A stretch of DNA of 64,000 nt from JACPLR01 sp041649295 (lineage in GTDB: Archaea; Nanobdellota; Nanobdellia; Pacearchaeales; GW2011-AR1), in the NCBI GenBank assembly GCA_041649295.1, contig JBAZNI010000001.1, positions 501,406-565,405 of the forward strand. The letters are read 5' to 3'. The position numbers and the translations under genes were made by a program. Under the pieces are notes generated by a model. That model searched no databases, was not told the origin of the DNA, and saw nothing but the letters and a program-made list of their open reading frames with translations. Below, one piece after another: positions 25,287 through 34,758 of the stretch. The stretch's first letter is position 1. Every line of letters begins with the position of its first letter.

Positions 25287-25292
25287 CGCTCA

Positions 25293-25472
25293 GCTCCTGT
25301 GGTGTAGCGGTCAAGCATTGGACCCTCTCGAGCAGCAGTTTAGCCTTGATGAAAGGAAAAACTCCGACTCTAAAGTCAACTGCACTCTGAAAACGAATCT
25401 TTCAGGATTTTTCAAAAAGATTTGAAAATGCAGAGAACGGTCCAGACCCGGGTTCAAGTCCCGGCAGGAGCA
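25293..25472 (+). tRNA. tRNA-Glu(CTC) with a ~107-nt intron
   Basis: Exons: acceptor GCTCCTG/CAGGAGC, D stem GTGT, anticodon stem GGACC/GGTCC, loop CTCTCG...C giving anticodon CTC, T arm CCGGG-TTCAAGT-CCCGG. The intron runs about 25331-25437 at site 37/38. It is folded: GCAGTT/AACTGC with TAG/CTA inside, and CTCT/AGAG plus GCA/TGC at the splice junction. The other introns here are 17-20 nt, so this one is exceptionally long. Confidence 0.88.
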
Positions 25473-25602
25473 TTTATTTTATTGGAAATAAAAATGGGAT
25501 TTCTGGAAAATCCTAAGATTTCTAGTTTTAATTAAGTATAATCAATTACAAATAAATTTATAAATGCTGGAAAATTAAGTAAAGTATATAAAAGAGGTTC
25601 AA

Positions 25603-26391
25603 ATGAAAAAAATATTGATTTTGTCCGTCGCATTTATGTTTTTATTAATCCCTTTTGTTTCTGCAGCTTTAAGAACCGAGGTTACTGTTACAGCTGAAGA
25701 AGAACAGAATTTAATTATCCGAGTTCTTAAAGCAAATACTAATGAAACAATTGAAAGACTTGAGAGAAGCACAGGAAGTGATGGTGAAGCTAAATTTGCT
25801 TTTTCAACAGAAGAATTGCAGAATGTTTGGTTTAAAGTAATGGTAACTGAAAATCAGGAAGTTGTAGATACAAAGTATTTCACTGATAATTATGTTACCG
25901 GCAGTACTATTGATTTAAATATGTTTGAAGAAAAAATTGAGGAAATTACTTCTGAACAAGAGCAGAACGAATCTGTTAATACAAGTACAGAAAGCGCAAC
26001 TTTAATTCCAGAAAACTCTCAGGAGAATACAGAAAATAAAAATGTAAGTGTTGAATCTGGTATAACTGGATTTTCAATTTCAAAATATACTGATGCAATA
26101 TCCAAGGCAAAATATTATTTGTTAGGTTTTATGCTTGTAGTGATTTTAGTTTTTGTTGTTACTTTTATTGTCAAGAAAAAAGTCTCTCGAAAAGACCGGC
26201 CTATTAAAGTCATAAAGATGAGGTCTGCAAAAGATGAAATGGAAGATGCTCAAAAGAAGATTGAAGATGCTCAAAAAGACTTAGAAAGTCTTAAAAAAAG
26301 GCAGAGAGTTTTTGATGTAGAAGAGCAGATTCAGAAAGACAGAGAAGAGCTCGAAAGACTTAAAAAAGAACAACAGGGTGGTTTCTATTAA
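25603..26391 (+). CDS. Membrane-anchored surface protein with cytosolic coiled coil
   Basis: 262 aa. Signal peptide (KKILILSVAFMFLLIPFVSA), a beta-sandwich-like extracellular domain (about 20-110), a Glu/Ser/Asn-rich linker, a transmembrane helix (YYLLGFMLVVILVFVVTFIV, about 172-191), then a charged cytosolic coiled coil (DEMEDAQKKIEDAQKDLESL, through REELERLKKEQQ). An AGAGGT element 5 nt before the ATG resembles a Shine-Dalgarno site. The topology suggests coupling between an outside domain and an inside scaffold. The family is not recognised. Confidence 0.65.
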   Translation: MKKILILSVAFMFLLIPFVSAALRTEVTVTAEEEQNLIIRVLKANTNETIERLERSTGSDGEAKFAFSTEELQNVWFKVMVTENQEVVDTKYFTDNYVTGSTIDLNMFEEKIEEITSEQEQNESVNTSTESATLIPENSQENTENKNVSVESGITGFSISKYTDAISKAKYYLLGFMLVVILVFVVTFIVKKKVSRKDRPIKVIKMRSAKDEMEDAQKKIEDAQKDLESLKKRQRVFDVEEQIQKDREELERLKKEQQGGFY

Positions 26392-26421
26392 AATTAAGGT
26401 TTGATGAATTCCAATAATCCT

Positions 26422-26439
26422 AAAGATAGTATTATCTTT
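26422..26439. terminator. Hairpin between convergent genes
   Basis: AAAGATA-GTAT-TATCTTT, a perfect 7-bp stem, is followed about 15 nt later by a second inverted pair (AGGCAA/TTGCCT, about 26453-26482). It lies in the 181-bp gap between two genes that run towards each other, so a bidirectional transcription stop is plausible. No gene is seen in this gap. Confidence 0.4.
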
Positions 26440-26572
26440 CTATCCATATTATAGGCAATTAGTCTGGATAATAATTCTTGCCTCAAATGATTTGCTTAAA
26501 ATAAAACTTCTATACCCTTGTTTAATCACACTAAACACTATTTCAACTGTAACAGATTAAGGATTTACTTAA

Positions 26573-28027
26573 TCACCTAAAAATCTTGTATGTTTTTTTA
26601 ATCTGTGATGAATTAAAAAACAAAGTAGAGCCATGTATAAATGAATGATTTATATTTTTAAGCCCATGCTCTAAACCAACTACAAATTTATGCTCTCTTA
26701 CAAGTATGTGTGGTTTCTTAACAGAGCGGACTTCTGTTATCTGTGGCAGGAATATCAAAACAACAATTAATCTTGTAACTGCTGAAACTAAAAACAAGAA
26801 AAGAAAAATACTGGCAAACCTTCCAGGAAGAATTTTAGCTACAAAATCCAGGGGGGTATATTTTGCAATTACCCCTCCAAAAATTCCACCGATAAAAACT
26901 CCTATCCCAACCAAAACATTATAATATGTTGAACATAACGCTCTATGCTCTGGTTTAGCAGAATCATAAATAAAATTAACAGTTGCTAATCCAAATCCTC
27001 CCCAGCAAATACCGCCTATAAGCTGTGGAACTATAAGCAAATAAAGTTTATTTGCAGAAAACATCCATAAAATAGGGACAAGGGGAATCATTAAACAGCA
27101 TATTAAAATTGCCAGCCTATTTCCATACCTGTCTGTAAATTTGCCCCAAAAAGGCATAAAAACAATTGAAAAAACTGTCTGGGAGATAGTAAGAATAGTA
27201 AACCAGGTATAACTTAATTTTAATTCATCGAGCATATAAACTGCAAAAAAAGGGCTTGCGATGTAAACAGCAAGATGCAATAATCCCATGAATAAAGTGA
27301 ATCTTCCAAAATTAGTTCCCAATGAATGTTTAATAAAGTCAAAAAAAGAAAAATAATACCCTCTTTTAAGTTTAAACTTTGGATTATACTGCTTTGTAAA
27401 AAGATAAGAGGAGTATAGCCTTGAAAACATAGACACTGAAAAGAGAAGTGTGAACCCTGTTAAAATTAATCCTTTTGTTTTAAATAAATCTAAAACAAAT
27501 CCAAAAACAAGCATAGATACTATAAGCACGGTCTGAGTAATTTCATTCCTCTTTCCAAAATACCTCCCCCTTTCTTTATTCGGAACAAGATCCCCCATCC
27601 ATGAAAACCACGGGGGGCCTGCAATTGCTCCAATCCCTATATGAAGACTGTAAAAGATAATCAAGAATATAGGAAGCAAAGTTTTCCAGATATTAAAAAA
27701 AAACATTAATCCAAGGAACATTATAGGCAGCCACAATAAACTTTGAATCAGCACAGTATAAACAACAATTTTTTTTCTGTCATATTTTTCCATTAAATGG
27801 CTGCTTCCCCACTGCGCTAGTGGGCCGATTAAACCGACAAAACTTGACAAAAATCCAATCTGAAAATTAGATGACTTAATTGCAAGAGCAAACGGGGTGA
27901 TAAAACTCCCTCCAGCCCCATTCATAACAGAACATCCACTCCCCTCCCATATACTAATTTTAAGCGCCTTCTTTTTCTCTTTATTAATATCAAAAGACAT
28001 TTCCTCTTTTTTTATAACCATCACCAT
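26573..28027 (-). CDS. Major facilitator superfamily transporter
   Basis: 484-aa 12-helix MFS permease. Typical elements are the loop 2-3 motif MEKYDRKKIVVYT (the GxxxDRxGR/K equivalent), PPWFSWMGDLVPNKERGRYFGKRNEI in the first half, and FGKFTDRYGNRLAI in the second half (the duplicated loop 8-9 motif). The substrate cannot be deduced; the PPWFSWMGDL stretch resembles uncharacterised MFS proteins of anaerobes. It converges with the preceding surface-protein gene. Confidence 0.85.
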   Translation of the reverse strand: MVMVIKKEEMSFDINKEKKKALKISIWEGSGCSVMNGAGGSFITPFALAIKSSNFQIGFLSSFVGLIGPLAQWGSSHLMEKYDRKKIVVYTVLIQSLLWLPIMFLGLMFFFNIWKTLLPIFLIIFYSLHIGIGAIAGPPWFSWMGDLVPNKERGRYFGKRNEITQTVLIVSMLVFGFVLDLFKTKGLILTGFTLLFSVSMFSRLYSSYLFTKQYNPKFKLKRGYYFSFFDFIKHSLGTNFGRFTLFMGLLHLAVYIASPFFAVYMLDELKLSYTWFTILTISQTVFSIVFMPFWGKFTDRYGNRLAILICCLMIPLVPILWMFSANKLYLLIVPQLIGGICWGGFGLATVNFIYDSAKPEHRALCSTYYNVLVGIGVFIGGIFGGVIAKYTPLDFVAKILPGRFASIFLFLFLVSAVTRLIVVLIFLPQITEVRSVKKPHILVREHKFVVGLEHGLKNINHSFIHGSTLFFNSSQIKKTYKIFR

Positions 28028-28175
28028 ATGATAAATTTATTAATTAATAAATATAACTATTCGTAGGTATATGCTACCTAAATAAATGTTTATGTGTTAA
28101 TGCAGTTAATCTTGTTAATATATTAATTCTCACTGAATTAAGAAAGTTTATAAAAGAAGCATTGGTGTCTTTTAA

Positions 28176-29999
28176 ATGACAGAAAAATTTTACATAACTA
28201 CTGCAATTGACTATGTAAATGCACGTCCACATATAGGGCATGCATTTGAAAAAGTGCTAGCTGATGCTATAGCGCGCTGGGAAAGATTAAATGGAAAAGA
28301 TGTTTTCTTTTTAACAGGGGTTGATGAAAATGCTCAAAAAAATGTTGAAGCTGCGCAAAAAGCAGGAATCTCTGTTAAAAAATTTGTAGATACAAATACC
28401 GGATTTTTTATTGAACTATGCAAAAAACTAGATATAAGCTATGATGATTTTATCAGAACAAGTGCAGAAGAACATGCAAAAGTTGTTCAGAAAATTGTAA
28501 AAAAATTAGAAAAAAAAGGAGATGTCTATAAAGCAACATACAAAGGGCTTTATTGTATTGGCTGTGAAGCATATCTAACTGAAAAAGACTTAGTAAATGG
28601 AAAATGCCCTGAACATAATAAAGAGCCAGAGTTAAGAGAAGAAGAAGCTTATTTTTTCAAACTTTCAAAATATAAAAAAGAATTAATTAAAATAATTCCT
28701 AACTATGTAATCCCAAAATCAAAGCAGACAGAAGTTATATCAAGGATAAATGAAGAACTAAAAGACATTTGTATAAGCAGAAAGGGGGCTAAATTGGGTG
28801 TTGATTTCCCAGATGATAAAGAATTTAAAATTTGGGTATGGGTTGATGCGCTGATTAATTATATTTCTGGATTAAAAAACAAAGAAAGCAAATACTGGCC
28901 TGCAGATGTCCATGTAATTGGGAAAGGAATAAACTGGTTCCATAGCATTATCTGGCCGGCATTATTAATCTCTGCAGATTACAAAATTCCAAAAACCTTG
29001 TTAGTTCATGGTTATCTAAATGTAAGAGGGCAAAAAATATCTAAGTCCTTAGGAAATACAATAGACCCATTAGAATTGCTAAAAAAATATCCTTCAGATG
29101 TCATAAGATACTCATTATTAAGAAACTCAATATTTGAAGATTCAGATTATTCAGAACTGCAGTTAATAGAAAGAAACAACAATGAATTAGCAAATAAACT
29201 TGGGAATTTAATAAGCAGAACAACAACTTTAGCTGAAAAATATGAAATTGAAAAAACTCAAAATAACTTGCTGAAAAAATTAAATTTAAATAAAATTGAA
29301 AAAGACTTTGATAGTTATGAGTTAGACAAAGCACTTTCAGATATTTTTGCATTTGTAGACATCTGCAACGAATATATACAGTCAAAAAAACCATGGGAAT
29401 CAAAAGATAAAAAAGTCCTATATGAATTAATTGACAGCATAAAAGCAATTGCGATATTGCTTTCTCCATTTCTTCCAGAAACATCTGAAAAGATATCAAA
29501 GCAATTGGGTTTTAAAATAGATTATAAAGAAATAAACAAACAAATAGAAGTAAAAAAAATAAAAAAAGCAGAGGTTTTATTTAAAAAAATAGAGCTGCCT
29601 AAAGAAAAAAAAGAAACAAATAAAAACAATAAAATTAAAAAACCAGAAAAACAAATAGAAGGTATAATGACAACAATAGATTTCAAAGAGTGGGAAAAAA
29701 TTGATTTAAGAGTTGGAAAAATAATATCTGCAGAAGATATTAAAGACGCTGACAAGCTCTATAAATTAGAAGTAGATTTAGGCGATGAAAAAAGAACAAT
29801 CTGCGCAGGAATAAAAGGATATTATTCAAAATCTGAATTAAAAGGAAAGCACATTATTGTTTTCACAAATTTAGCTCCAAGACAGATAAAAGGAATTGAA
29901 AGCAAAGGCATGCTTTTAGCTGCAGTTAACAGCAATCATTCAAAAGTCATTTTAATTTCTCCAGAAAAAGACGTAGAATTAGGCAGCAGAGTGAGTTAA
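28176..29999 (+). CDS. metG: Methionyl-tRNA synthetase with C-terminal tRNA-binding domain
   Basis: 607-aa class I synthetase charging tRNA-Met. ARPHIGHAF holds the HIGH motif, and RGQKISKSLGNTI holds the KMSKS loop. Between them CIGCEAYL...CPEH is a single zinc knuckle. After the anticodon-binding helical domain and a lysine-rich linker, residues about 500-607 form a Trbp111/EMAP-like OB fold (FKEWEKIDLRVGKIISAE, NLAPRQIKGIESKGMLLAA) for tRNA binding and dimerisation. TTTATAAA at 28147-28154 gives a leaderless start. The stop overlaps the converging neighbour by 4 nt. Confidence 0.97.
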   Translation: MTEKFYITTAIDYVNARPHIGHAFEKVLADAIARWERLNGKDVFFLTGVDENAQKNVEAAQKAGISVKKFVDTNTGFFIELCKKLDISYDDFIRTSAEEHAKVVQKIVKKLEKKGDVYKATYKGLYCIGCEAYLTEKDLVNGKCPEHNKEPELREEEAYFFKLSKYKKELIKIIPNYVIPKSKQTEVISRINEELKDICISRKGAKLGVDFPDDKEFKIWVWVDALINYISGLKNKESKYWPADVHVIGKGINWFHSIIWPALLISADYKIPKTLLVHGYLNVRGQKISKSLGNTIDPLELLKKYPSDVIRYSLLRNSIFEDSDYSELQLIERNNNELANKLGNLISRTTTLAEKYEIEKTQNNLLKKLNLNKIEKDFDSYELDKALSDIFAFVDICNEYIQSKKPWESKDKKVLYELIDSIKAIAILLSPFLPETSEKISKQLGFKIDYKEINKQIEVKKIKKAEVLFKKIELPKEKKETNKNNKIKKPEKQIEGIMTTIDFKEWEKIDLRVGKIISAEDIKDADKLYKLEVDLGDEKRTICAGIKGYYSKSELKGKHIIVFTNLAPRQIKGIESKGMLLAAVNSNHSKVILISPEKDVELGSRVS

Positions 30000-31045
30000 A
30001 TTCTTCTAAACCTTTCTTCAGCAGCATGCAGAATTTTTTCTAATACAGAGGCATATTTTCTTTCTGGACTTTCTGGACTTCCTAAAGAAAAAGCTTTTGT
30101 TAAATGCCCGCCATAACACCAACCGCAATTAGGATTTGCTTCCATTAATTTCGGTTGCCCTTCTTTATCCAGCCTCCAGTCAAATCTAGCATAATCTCTG
30201 CACCCTAAAACCTCAAATAATCTCGCTGAATAATCTTTAATAGTTTGTTGCAAACTCGCGGAAATTTTTGGTTTAATTGAAACTAATTTATTCCAACCTT
30301 CTGAATCAGGATTCCATTTTGCATCATGCCCTATAATTTTCTGCCCTTTAGTTAAAACATCTAAATCTTCTTGTATTAATCTAACATCAAGTTTAGGATA
30401 GTTCCCAATTATTGCAGCACTTAATTCATCACCTGGAAGAAATTCTTCAACTAAAACATGAGCTTTATGCCCGGCATCTTTTAATCTCTTTCTAACAAAT
30501 TCAACTTGTCTAGATAATTCATCATAACTGCTTACAACACTTGCATCACTAATAGCAAAACTTCCATCTCCATAATTTGGTTTTACAAATAAAGGAAATT
30601 TAGCTCTTAAATTTAAATCTCCATCACTTCTTACTAAAAAACCCTTGCTAACAGGAACCCTATTTTCCCAAGCAACTTGTTTTACAGCAGATTTATCATA
30701 ACATAATTTTAAACATTTAGGACCAGCTCCCGTATAGGGCAAACCACATTTTTCAAGAGCTTCAGGAACATCTTTTTCTCTTAAAGGATTATTGTGAAGC
30801 CCCTCATCACAAAAATTAACAACATAATCCACTTCTCTTTTTGCTAATTTTCTTAAATCTCTTAAAAGGTTAGCATGATTATCTAAATATTCAAAATTAT
30901 ACCCTTCTAATAAATTTAATGCACCTTTAAGTACATCTACTGTTTCTATATCTTCTTGATTAAATTTTCCGCCTTTTTTAACAAAGTCAGATAATCGTGG
31001 GTCTCCTAAAACAAGTGCAATATTTTTTTGTTTCATTTTATACAT
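29996..31045 (-). CDS. D-alanine-D-alanine ligase-like ATP-grasp protein
   Basis: 349 aa of the ATP-grasp superfamily closest in pattern to Ddl: NFCDEGLHNNPLREKDVPEALEKCGLPYTGAGPKCLKLCYDKS (in part: CGLPYTGAGPKCLKLCYDKS), FPLFVKPNYGDGSFAI, VLVEEFLPGDELSAAI and FDWRLDKEGQPKLMEANPNC for metal and ATP. Such enzymes join two amino-acid or dipeptide substrates with ATP. In an archaeon without peptidoglycan the product is unknown. Met4 (31036) is an alternative start. It converges on metG, the two stops sharing bases. Confidence 0.8.
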   Translation of the reverse strand: MYKMKQKNIALVLGDPRLSDFVKKGGKFNQEDIETVDVLKGALNLLEGYNFEYLDNHANLLRDLRKLAKREVDYVVNFCDEGLHNNPLREKDVPEALEKCGLPYTGAGPKCLKLCYDKSAVKQVAWENRVPVSKGFLVRSDGDLNLRAKFPLFVKPNYGDGSFAISDASVVSSYDELSRQVEFVRKRLKDAGHKAHVLVEEFLPGDELSAAIIGNYPKLDVRLIQEDLDVLTKGQKIIGHDAKWNPDSEGWNKLVSIKPKISASLQQTIKDYSARLFEVLGCRDYARFDWRLDKEGQPKLMEANPNCGWCYGGHLTKAFSLGSPESPERKYASVLEKILHAAEERFRRI

Positions 31046-31107
31046 TTATACCTTAATAATTTCAGTAAAAAGCAGGTACTTAAACCTTTAGATTTCAAAC
31101 AGAATCC

Positions 31108-31413
31108 TTACTTCTTCGTAACTTTCTCTTCTTTAAGAGCATATTTTGCAATTAAAAAAACTACAAATGCAATTATTACAAAATTAATTATTGCTCCAAG
31201 CAAAGCTCCCCATGCAATAACTATTGGTCCAATTGAAAATGTTGCTGTTTGCCAGCCTCCTCCAGGAATAAATGGAGTTATTATTGGCATAATAAGATAA
31301 TCAACTATTGACTTAACTAATGCTGTAGCTGCTAACCCGATTATTAGTGCAACTGCTAACCCAATTACTTTGTACTCTTTCAAGAAGTCCTTAAACTCAG
31401 ATATAATACTCAT
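31108..31413 (-). CDS. mscL: Large-conductance mechanosensitive channel MscL family
   Basis: About 101 aa from the ATG at 31413 (an upstream ATG at 31434 lies only 8 nt from the TATATATA element, so it is less likely). The order fits MscL: amphipathic N-terminus (IISEFKDFLKEYKVIGLAVA), TM1 with VALIIGLAATALVKSIVDYLIMP, periplasmic loop, TM2 (WGALLGAIINFVIIAFVVFL) and a short basic tail. It forms a homopentameric pore that opens on membrane stretch to release solutes during osmotic downshock. Confidence 0.9.
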   Translation of the reverse strand: MSIISEFKDFLKEYKVIGLAVALIIGLAATALVKSIVDYLIMPIITPFIPGGGWQTATFSIGPIVIAWGALLGAIINFVIIAFVVFLIAKYALKEEKVTKK

Positions 31414-31506
31414 CTTATCTACAATACTAAACACTCCCTAGTATATATACTTTGGGTATATTTTTAGTTAAAACCAAAAACGTTTACTTAAATAAATAGA
31501 TAAGAA

Positions 31507-31845
31507 TTATTTAGTAACACTTTCAACCCATTCTTCTTTTGGTAATCTTAATCTGTCTAATCTTTGTTCGAGTGCTAGATATAAACTTCCAACAACAGCT
31601 TCTTCTGGCTCACTTAATCCCTGTCTTTCAACTACAAGTTGTGGCTGTCCATTCCTTTCAACATAAATTCCTACAGCATTTCTTTTAGGATTATATTTGA
31701 AAGTAGTTATTATTCCTCTAACTCTTGGTTTCCAAACATCGTTAAATCCATCCATTACAGAAAAAAATAAATTTGCTTCTTGTTTTTTTAATTCAACAAA
31801 TTCTTCTGGTTTAACTTGTCTTAACAAATAATCTTTTATATCCAT
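31507..31845 (-). CDS. Hypothetical protein
   Basis: 112 aa, not recognised. A helical N-terminus (YLLRQVKPEEFVELKKQEAN) precedes a short beta region (GIITTFKYNPKRNAVGIYVE) and a C-terminal helix rich in Arg/Leu (EQRLDRLRLPKEEWVE). It has no membrane segment and no catalytic motif that I can identify. It lies between mscL and minD with its own gap on both sides. Confidence 0.5.
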   Translation of the reverse strand: MDIKDYLLRQVKPEEFVELKKQEANLFFSVMDGFNDVWKPRVRGIITTFKYNPKRNAVGIYVERNGQPQLVVERQGLSEPEEAVVGSLYLALEQRLDRLRLPKEEWVESVTK

Positions 31846-31907
31846 GTACTTTTTGCATATTCTTAGTTTTATAAGCTTTTGTATAATTCAACTCTCTTTC
31901 AAATCTC

Positions 31908-32663
31908 TTAACCCAACCCAAAAAATCTGGAAAAAAATCCTTGTCTTTTTGGTATTGGCTTTCCAAGAATTTTAGCAGCTATCTCAACATAACTATGTGC
32001 TGCTTTGCTGTTTGGGAAACTTGAAAATACCGAATTTCTCATTGCGAGAGCTTCACTGACATGCTCATCTTCTGGAACAATTCCTATAATGGGCAATTCC
32101 AACATTTCTCTTATACTTGCAATTGACATCTCACTCTTGCTGTTTTTAACTCTTGTAATAATAACTCCTTTTACATCTTTTCCAAGTTCTTCTGCAAGTT
32201 TAGCAGTTTTTAATGCATCTGTAACAGCAGGCATCTCTGGATTCGTTACAATAATTATCTCGTCTGCAATTGAAATTGCATCCACAGCTTCTTCACCAAG
32301 CCCTGCAGCAGAATCAAAAATAACAATATCTGATATCTGCCTTAAATCTCTGGCAAGAGGAATCAAATCAACTTTATCCAGTTTTTTTAGTTCATTAATT
32401 GAAAGAGATGCAGGGATAACCTTTGCCCCAGAATCATGCTCATATATTGCATCTACTAATTCAGCTTTCCCACTTAATATATGGTTTAATGTAACTGGAA
32501 CAACAGGAGCACCAAGGTGCAAACCAACATTTGGGGTAGTAAGATTAATATCAACCAGCATAACATCTTCGTCAAAAGTGCTCATAGCAGTTGCAAGATT
32601 AACTGCTGTTGTAGTTTTGCCCACTCCCCCTTTTCCTGATGTAATAACAATAAATCTTGACAT
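31908..32663 (-). CDS. minD: MinD/ParA-family P-loop ATPase
   Basis: About 251 aa from the ATG at 32663, which puts MSRFIVITSGKGGVGKTTTA at the start with the deviant Walker A (KGGVGKTT). DINLTTPNVGLHLG, IVIFDSAAGLGEEAV (Walker B/switch) and VTNPEMPAVTDALKTAKLA follow, all MinD-like. The C-terminus (RQGFFSRFFGLG) is a probable amphipathic membrane-targeting helix. Likely role: spatial regulation of a membrane or polar structure. Start and stop context suggest co-transcription with the upstream 146-aa gene, 28 nt away. Confidence 0.9.
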   Translation of the reverse strand: MSRFIVITSGKGGVGKTTTAVNLATAMSTFDEDVMLVDINLTTPNVGLHLGAPVVPVTLNHILSGKAELVDAIYEHDSGAKVIPASLSINELKKLDKVDLIPLARDLRQISDIVIFDSAAGLGEEAVDAISIADEIIIVTNPEMPAVTDALKTAKLAEELGKDVKGVIITRVKNSKSEMSIASIREMLELPIIGIVPEDEHVSEALAMRNSVFSSFPNSKAAHSYVEIAAKILGKPIPKRQGFFSRFFGLG

Positions 32664-32691
32664 TGTATCCCTAATTAGTTTTATTATCAAA

Positions 32692-33132
32692 CTAAGATGA
32701 AAGAAATTGTTTAAGGTGATTTATAAATTTTTCTAAAGTAAGAGAGTATTCCTTTAATTTATCAAGATTAATTTTTAACATCTCACCCCTATAACAAACA
32801 TTCAAAGCAACATTCTTTCTGAACTCTCCTTCAGATTCCTTTTTCAGCTCATCTATCCTTCTAAACATCTCATAAAGCTGAATTGTATCTAAAATAACAT
32901 CATCTTTTTTGAAAATTTCTTTCAAAAGGTCAATTTTTGGTTTAGGCGATGTCGGTATTGATTTAATAAGTTTTTTCTTCTTTGCATGCTCAAGCAGTTT
33001 ATTAAGAGCATAATCAATCATATTGCTCCATCTTAAAATAAGATTGACAATTACTTCAGATGTTTTTGTGTACTTCAGGCTGACATATAAAAGGTGGTCG
33101 GCGCTGATTTTTTCTTTGATTATCTTATCCAT
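32692..33132 (-). CDS. Conserved-looking helical protein upstream of minD
   Basis: 146 aa, predicted all-helical (HLLYVSLKYTKTSEVIVNLI, MIDYALNKLLEHAKKKKLI, QLYEMFRRIDELKKE). The layout resembles HEPN-type bundles in size but lacks an Rx4-6H motif. It is the first gene of a probable two-gene unit with minD, which suggests a MinD partner or cargo. The function is not known. Confidence 0.6.
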   Translation of the reverse strand: MDKIIKEKISADHLLYVSLKYTKTSEVIVNLILRWSNMIDYALNKLLEHAKKKKLIKSIPTSPKPKIDLLKEIFKKDDVILDTIQLYEMFRRIDELKKESEGEFRKNVALNVCYRGEMLKINLDKLKEYSLTLEKFINHLKQFLSS

Positions 33133-33324
33133 AAAATTAGTATAAGGTATTAAGCTTGAGGCTCTAATATTAAATTTTGGGTTTATAAATAAGTAAGAAG
33201 AAGTTTAAATACTTTGTGTTTGGGTTTAAATACTTTGTGCTTAAACTTCAAGATATGGTATGTTAAAAAAGATTCGTCCCAATACAAACGCAAACATTAA
33301 AAATACTCCTGTTTAATAGACATT

Positions 33325-34719
33325 ATGGATAAAATCGGTTTGGAAATTCACGGGTATTTACAATGCAAAAAGAAGCTATTCTGCAATTGCAGAATAGAAA
33401 AAGAAGCTGAACCAAATACAAACATCTGCCCTATATGCACAGGACAGCCAGGAAGCAAACCTATGTTGCCAAATTCTGAAGCCTTAAAAAAAATAATTCA
33501 AATTGCACATATGTTAAATTCCAATGTAAATACTGCTGAAGCTGGAAAAAGATTAGTATGGCAAAGAAAACACTACAGCTGGCCGGATTTGCCAAAAGGA
33601 TACCAAAACACCTTATCTGGAACTTATGCAATTCCAGTATCCGAAGGGGGGAAATTCTTAGGAATAAGAATAAGAGAGATGCATTTAGAAGAAGACCCTG
33701 CAGCATGGAATCCAGAAACAGGATGCATAGATTATAATCGTTCAGGGGCTCCTCTAATAGAAATTGTGACAGAACCTGACTTTACCTCAAGTGAACAAAC
33801 AAAAGAATGGCTAAAACAACTAATCTTAACACTTTCATATATCAAAGCTCTTGATAAAAAAGCAGGAATAAAAGCAGATGTAAATGTAAATATCTCTGGA
33901 ATAAGTGAAAGAGCAGAAATAAAAAATGTAAATTCAATTTCTGAAATTGCAAGAGCAATTGATTCTGAATTAATAAGGCATAAAAAAGAAAAGCCAAAAA
34001 AAATGGAAACAAGGAGGTGGAATTCAAAAAAAGGCATAACAGAACCAATGAGAACAAAAGAGCAGGCAGCAGATTACAGGTTTATTTCAGACCCAGATTT
34101 GCCAGTAATAAAAATAAGCAAAAAGTTTTCTGAAGAAATTAAAAAATCGCTTCCAGAAACACCTCAGCAAAAACTTGACAAATTAATAAAAAAATACCAT
34201 TTATCAAAAAGCGATGCAGAAATTCTTACAAAGAATCTGGAATTAGTTGAATTTGTAGAAGAATTAGGAGAAAAAATTAATCTTGAAAAATCTATATCAT
34301 GGGTTACAATTGAGCTTTTAAGAATACTTAACTATAATAAAAAAGTTCTTGACGAAGTAGAAATAAGCGCAGAGCATTTCGCAGAACTAATTGGTGAAGT
34401 AATCAACGGAGCTATAACTGAATTAAAAGCAAAGCAGATACTTAACGAATTTATACCAAAGTCATTTTCAATAAAACAGAAAAAAGACATAAGCAAAATC
34501 TCTGAAAAAGAAATTGAAACTCTGTGCAAGAAGATAATAAGTGAAAATAAAAAAGCTGTTGCAGATTACAAGTCTGGAGAAGAAAAAGCACTTAATTTTC
34601 TAATAGGAAAAGTAATGGAATTATCGGGAAGAAGAGCTGACTTTAGTTTGGCAAGAAAACAATTAAAGAAGATGATAAAATATCCAATTAATTTTAATAT
34701 AAAATTATGTATGTTTTAA
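33325..34719 (+). CDS. gatB: Aspartyl/glutamyl-tRNA amidotransferase subunit B
   Basis: 464 aa. GatB kinase-like core: IGLEIHGYLQCKKKLFC near the N-terminus, cysteine pairs NCRIEKE and ICPICTGQPGS for zinc, WQRKHYSWPDLPKGYQ, and LEEDPAAWNP with IDYNRSGAPLIEIVTEPDF. The C-terminal Yqey-like helical domain (ADYKSGEEKALNFLIGKVMEL) contacts tRNA. It activates Glu-tRNA-Gln or Asp-tRNA-Asn with ATP for amidation by GatA/GatC, which are not in this window. The end (KYPINFNIKLCMF) is slightly unusual. Confidence 0.96.
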   Translation: MDKIGLEIHGYLQCKKKLFCNCRIEKEAEPNTNICPICTGQPGSKPMLPNSEALKKIIQIAHMLNSNVNTAEAGKRLVWQRKHYSWPDLPKGYQNTLSGTYAIPVSEGGKFLGIRIREMHLEEDPAAWNPETGCIDYNRSGAPLIEIVTEPDFTSSEQTKEWLKQLILTLSYIKALDKKAGIKADVNVNISGISERAEIKNVNSISEIARAIDSELIRHKKEKPKKMETRRWNSKKGITEPMRTKEQAADYRFISDPDLPVIKISKKFSEEIKKSLPETPQQKLDKLIKKYHLSKSDAEILTKNLELVEFVEELGEKINLEKSISWVTIELLRILNYNKKVLDEVEISAEHFAELIGEVINGAITELKAKQILNEFIPKSFSIKQKKDISKISEKEIETLCKKIISENKKAVADYKSGEEKALNFLIGKVMELSGRRADFSLARKQLKKMIKYPINFNIKLCMF

Positions 34720-34758
34720 TACAATAATACTTTTAAAGATAATTCATTAAAACTTTGT

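Noticed and set aside
25346..25390. C/D box guide RNA inside the tRNA-Glu intron
   Set aside because: TTGATGA and CTGA boxes are present, but the first box base is not a purine, no C' box is visible and the terminal stem is missing; kept only as a hypothesis.
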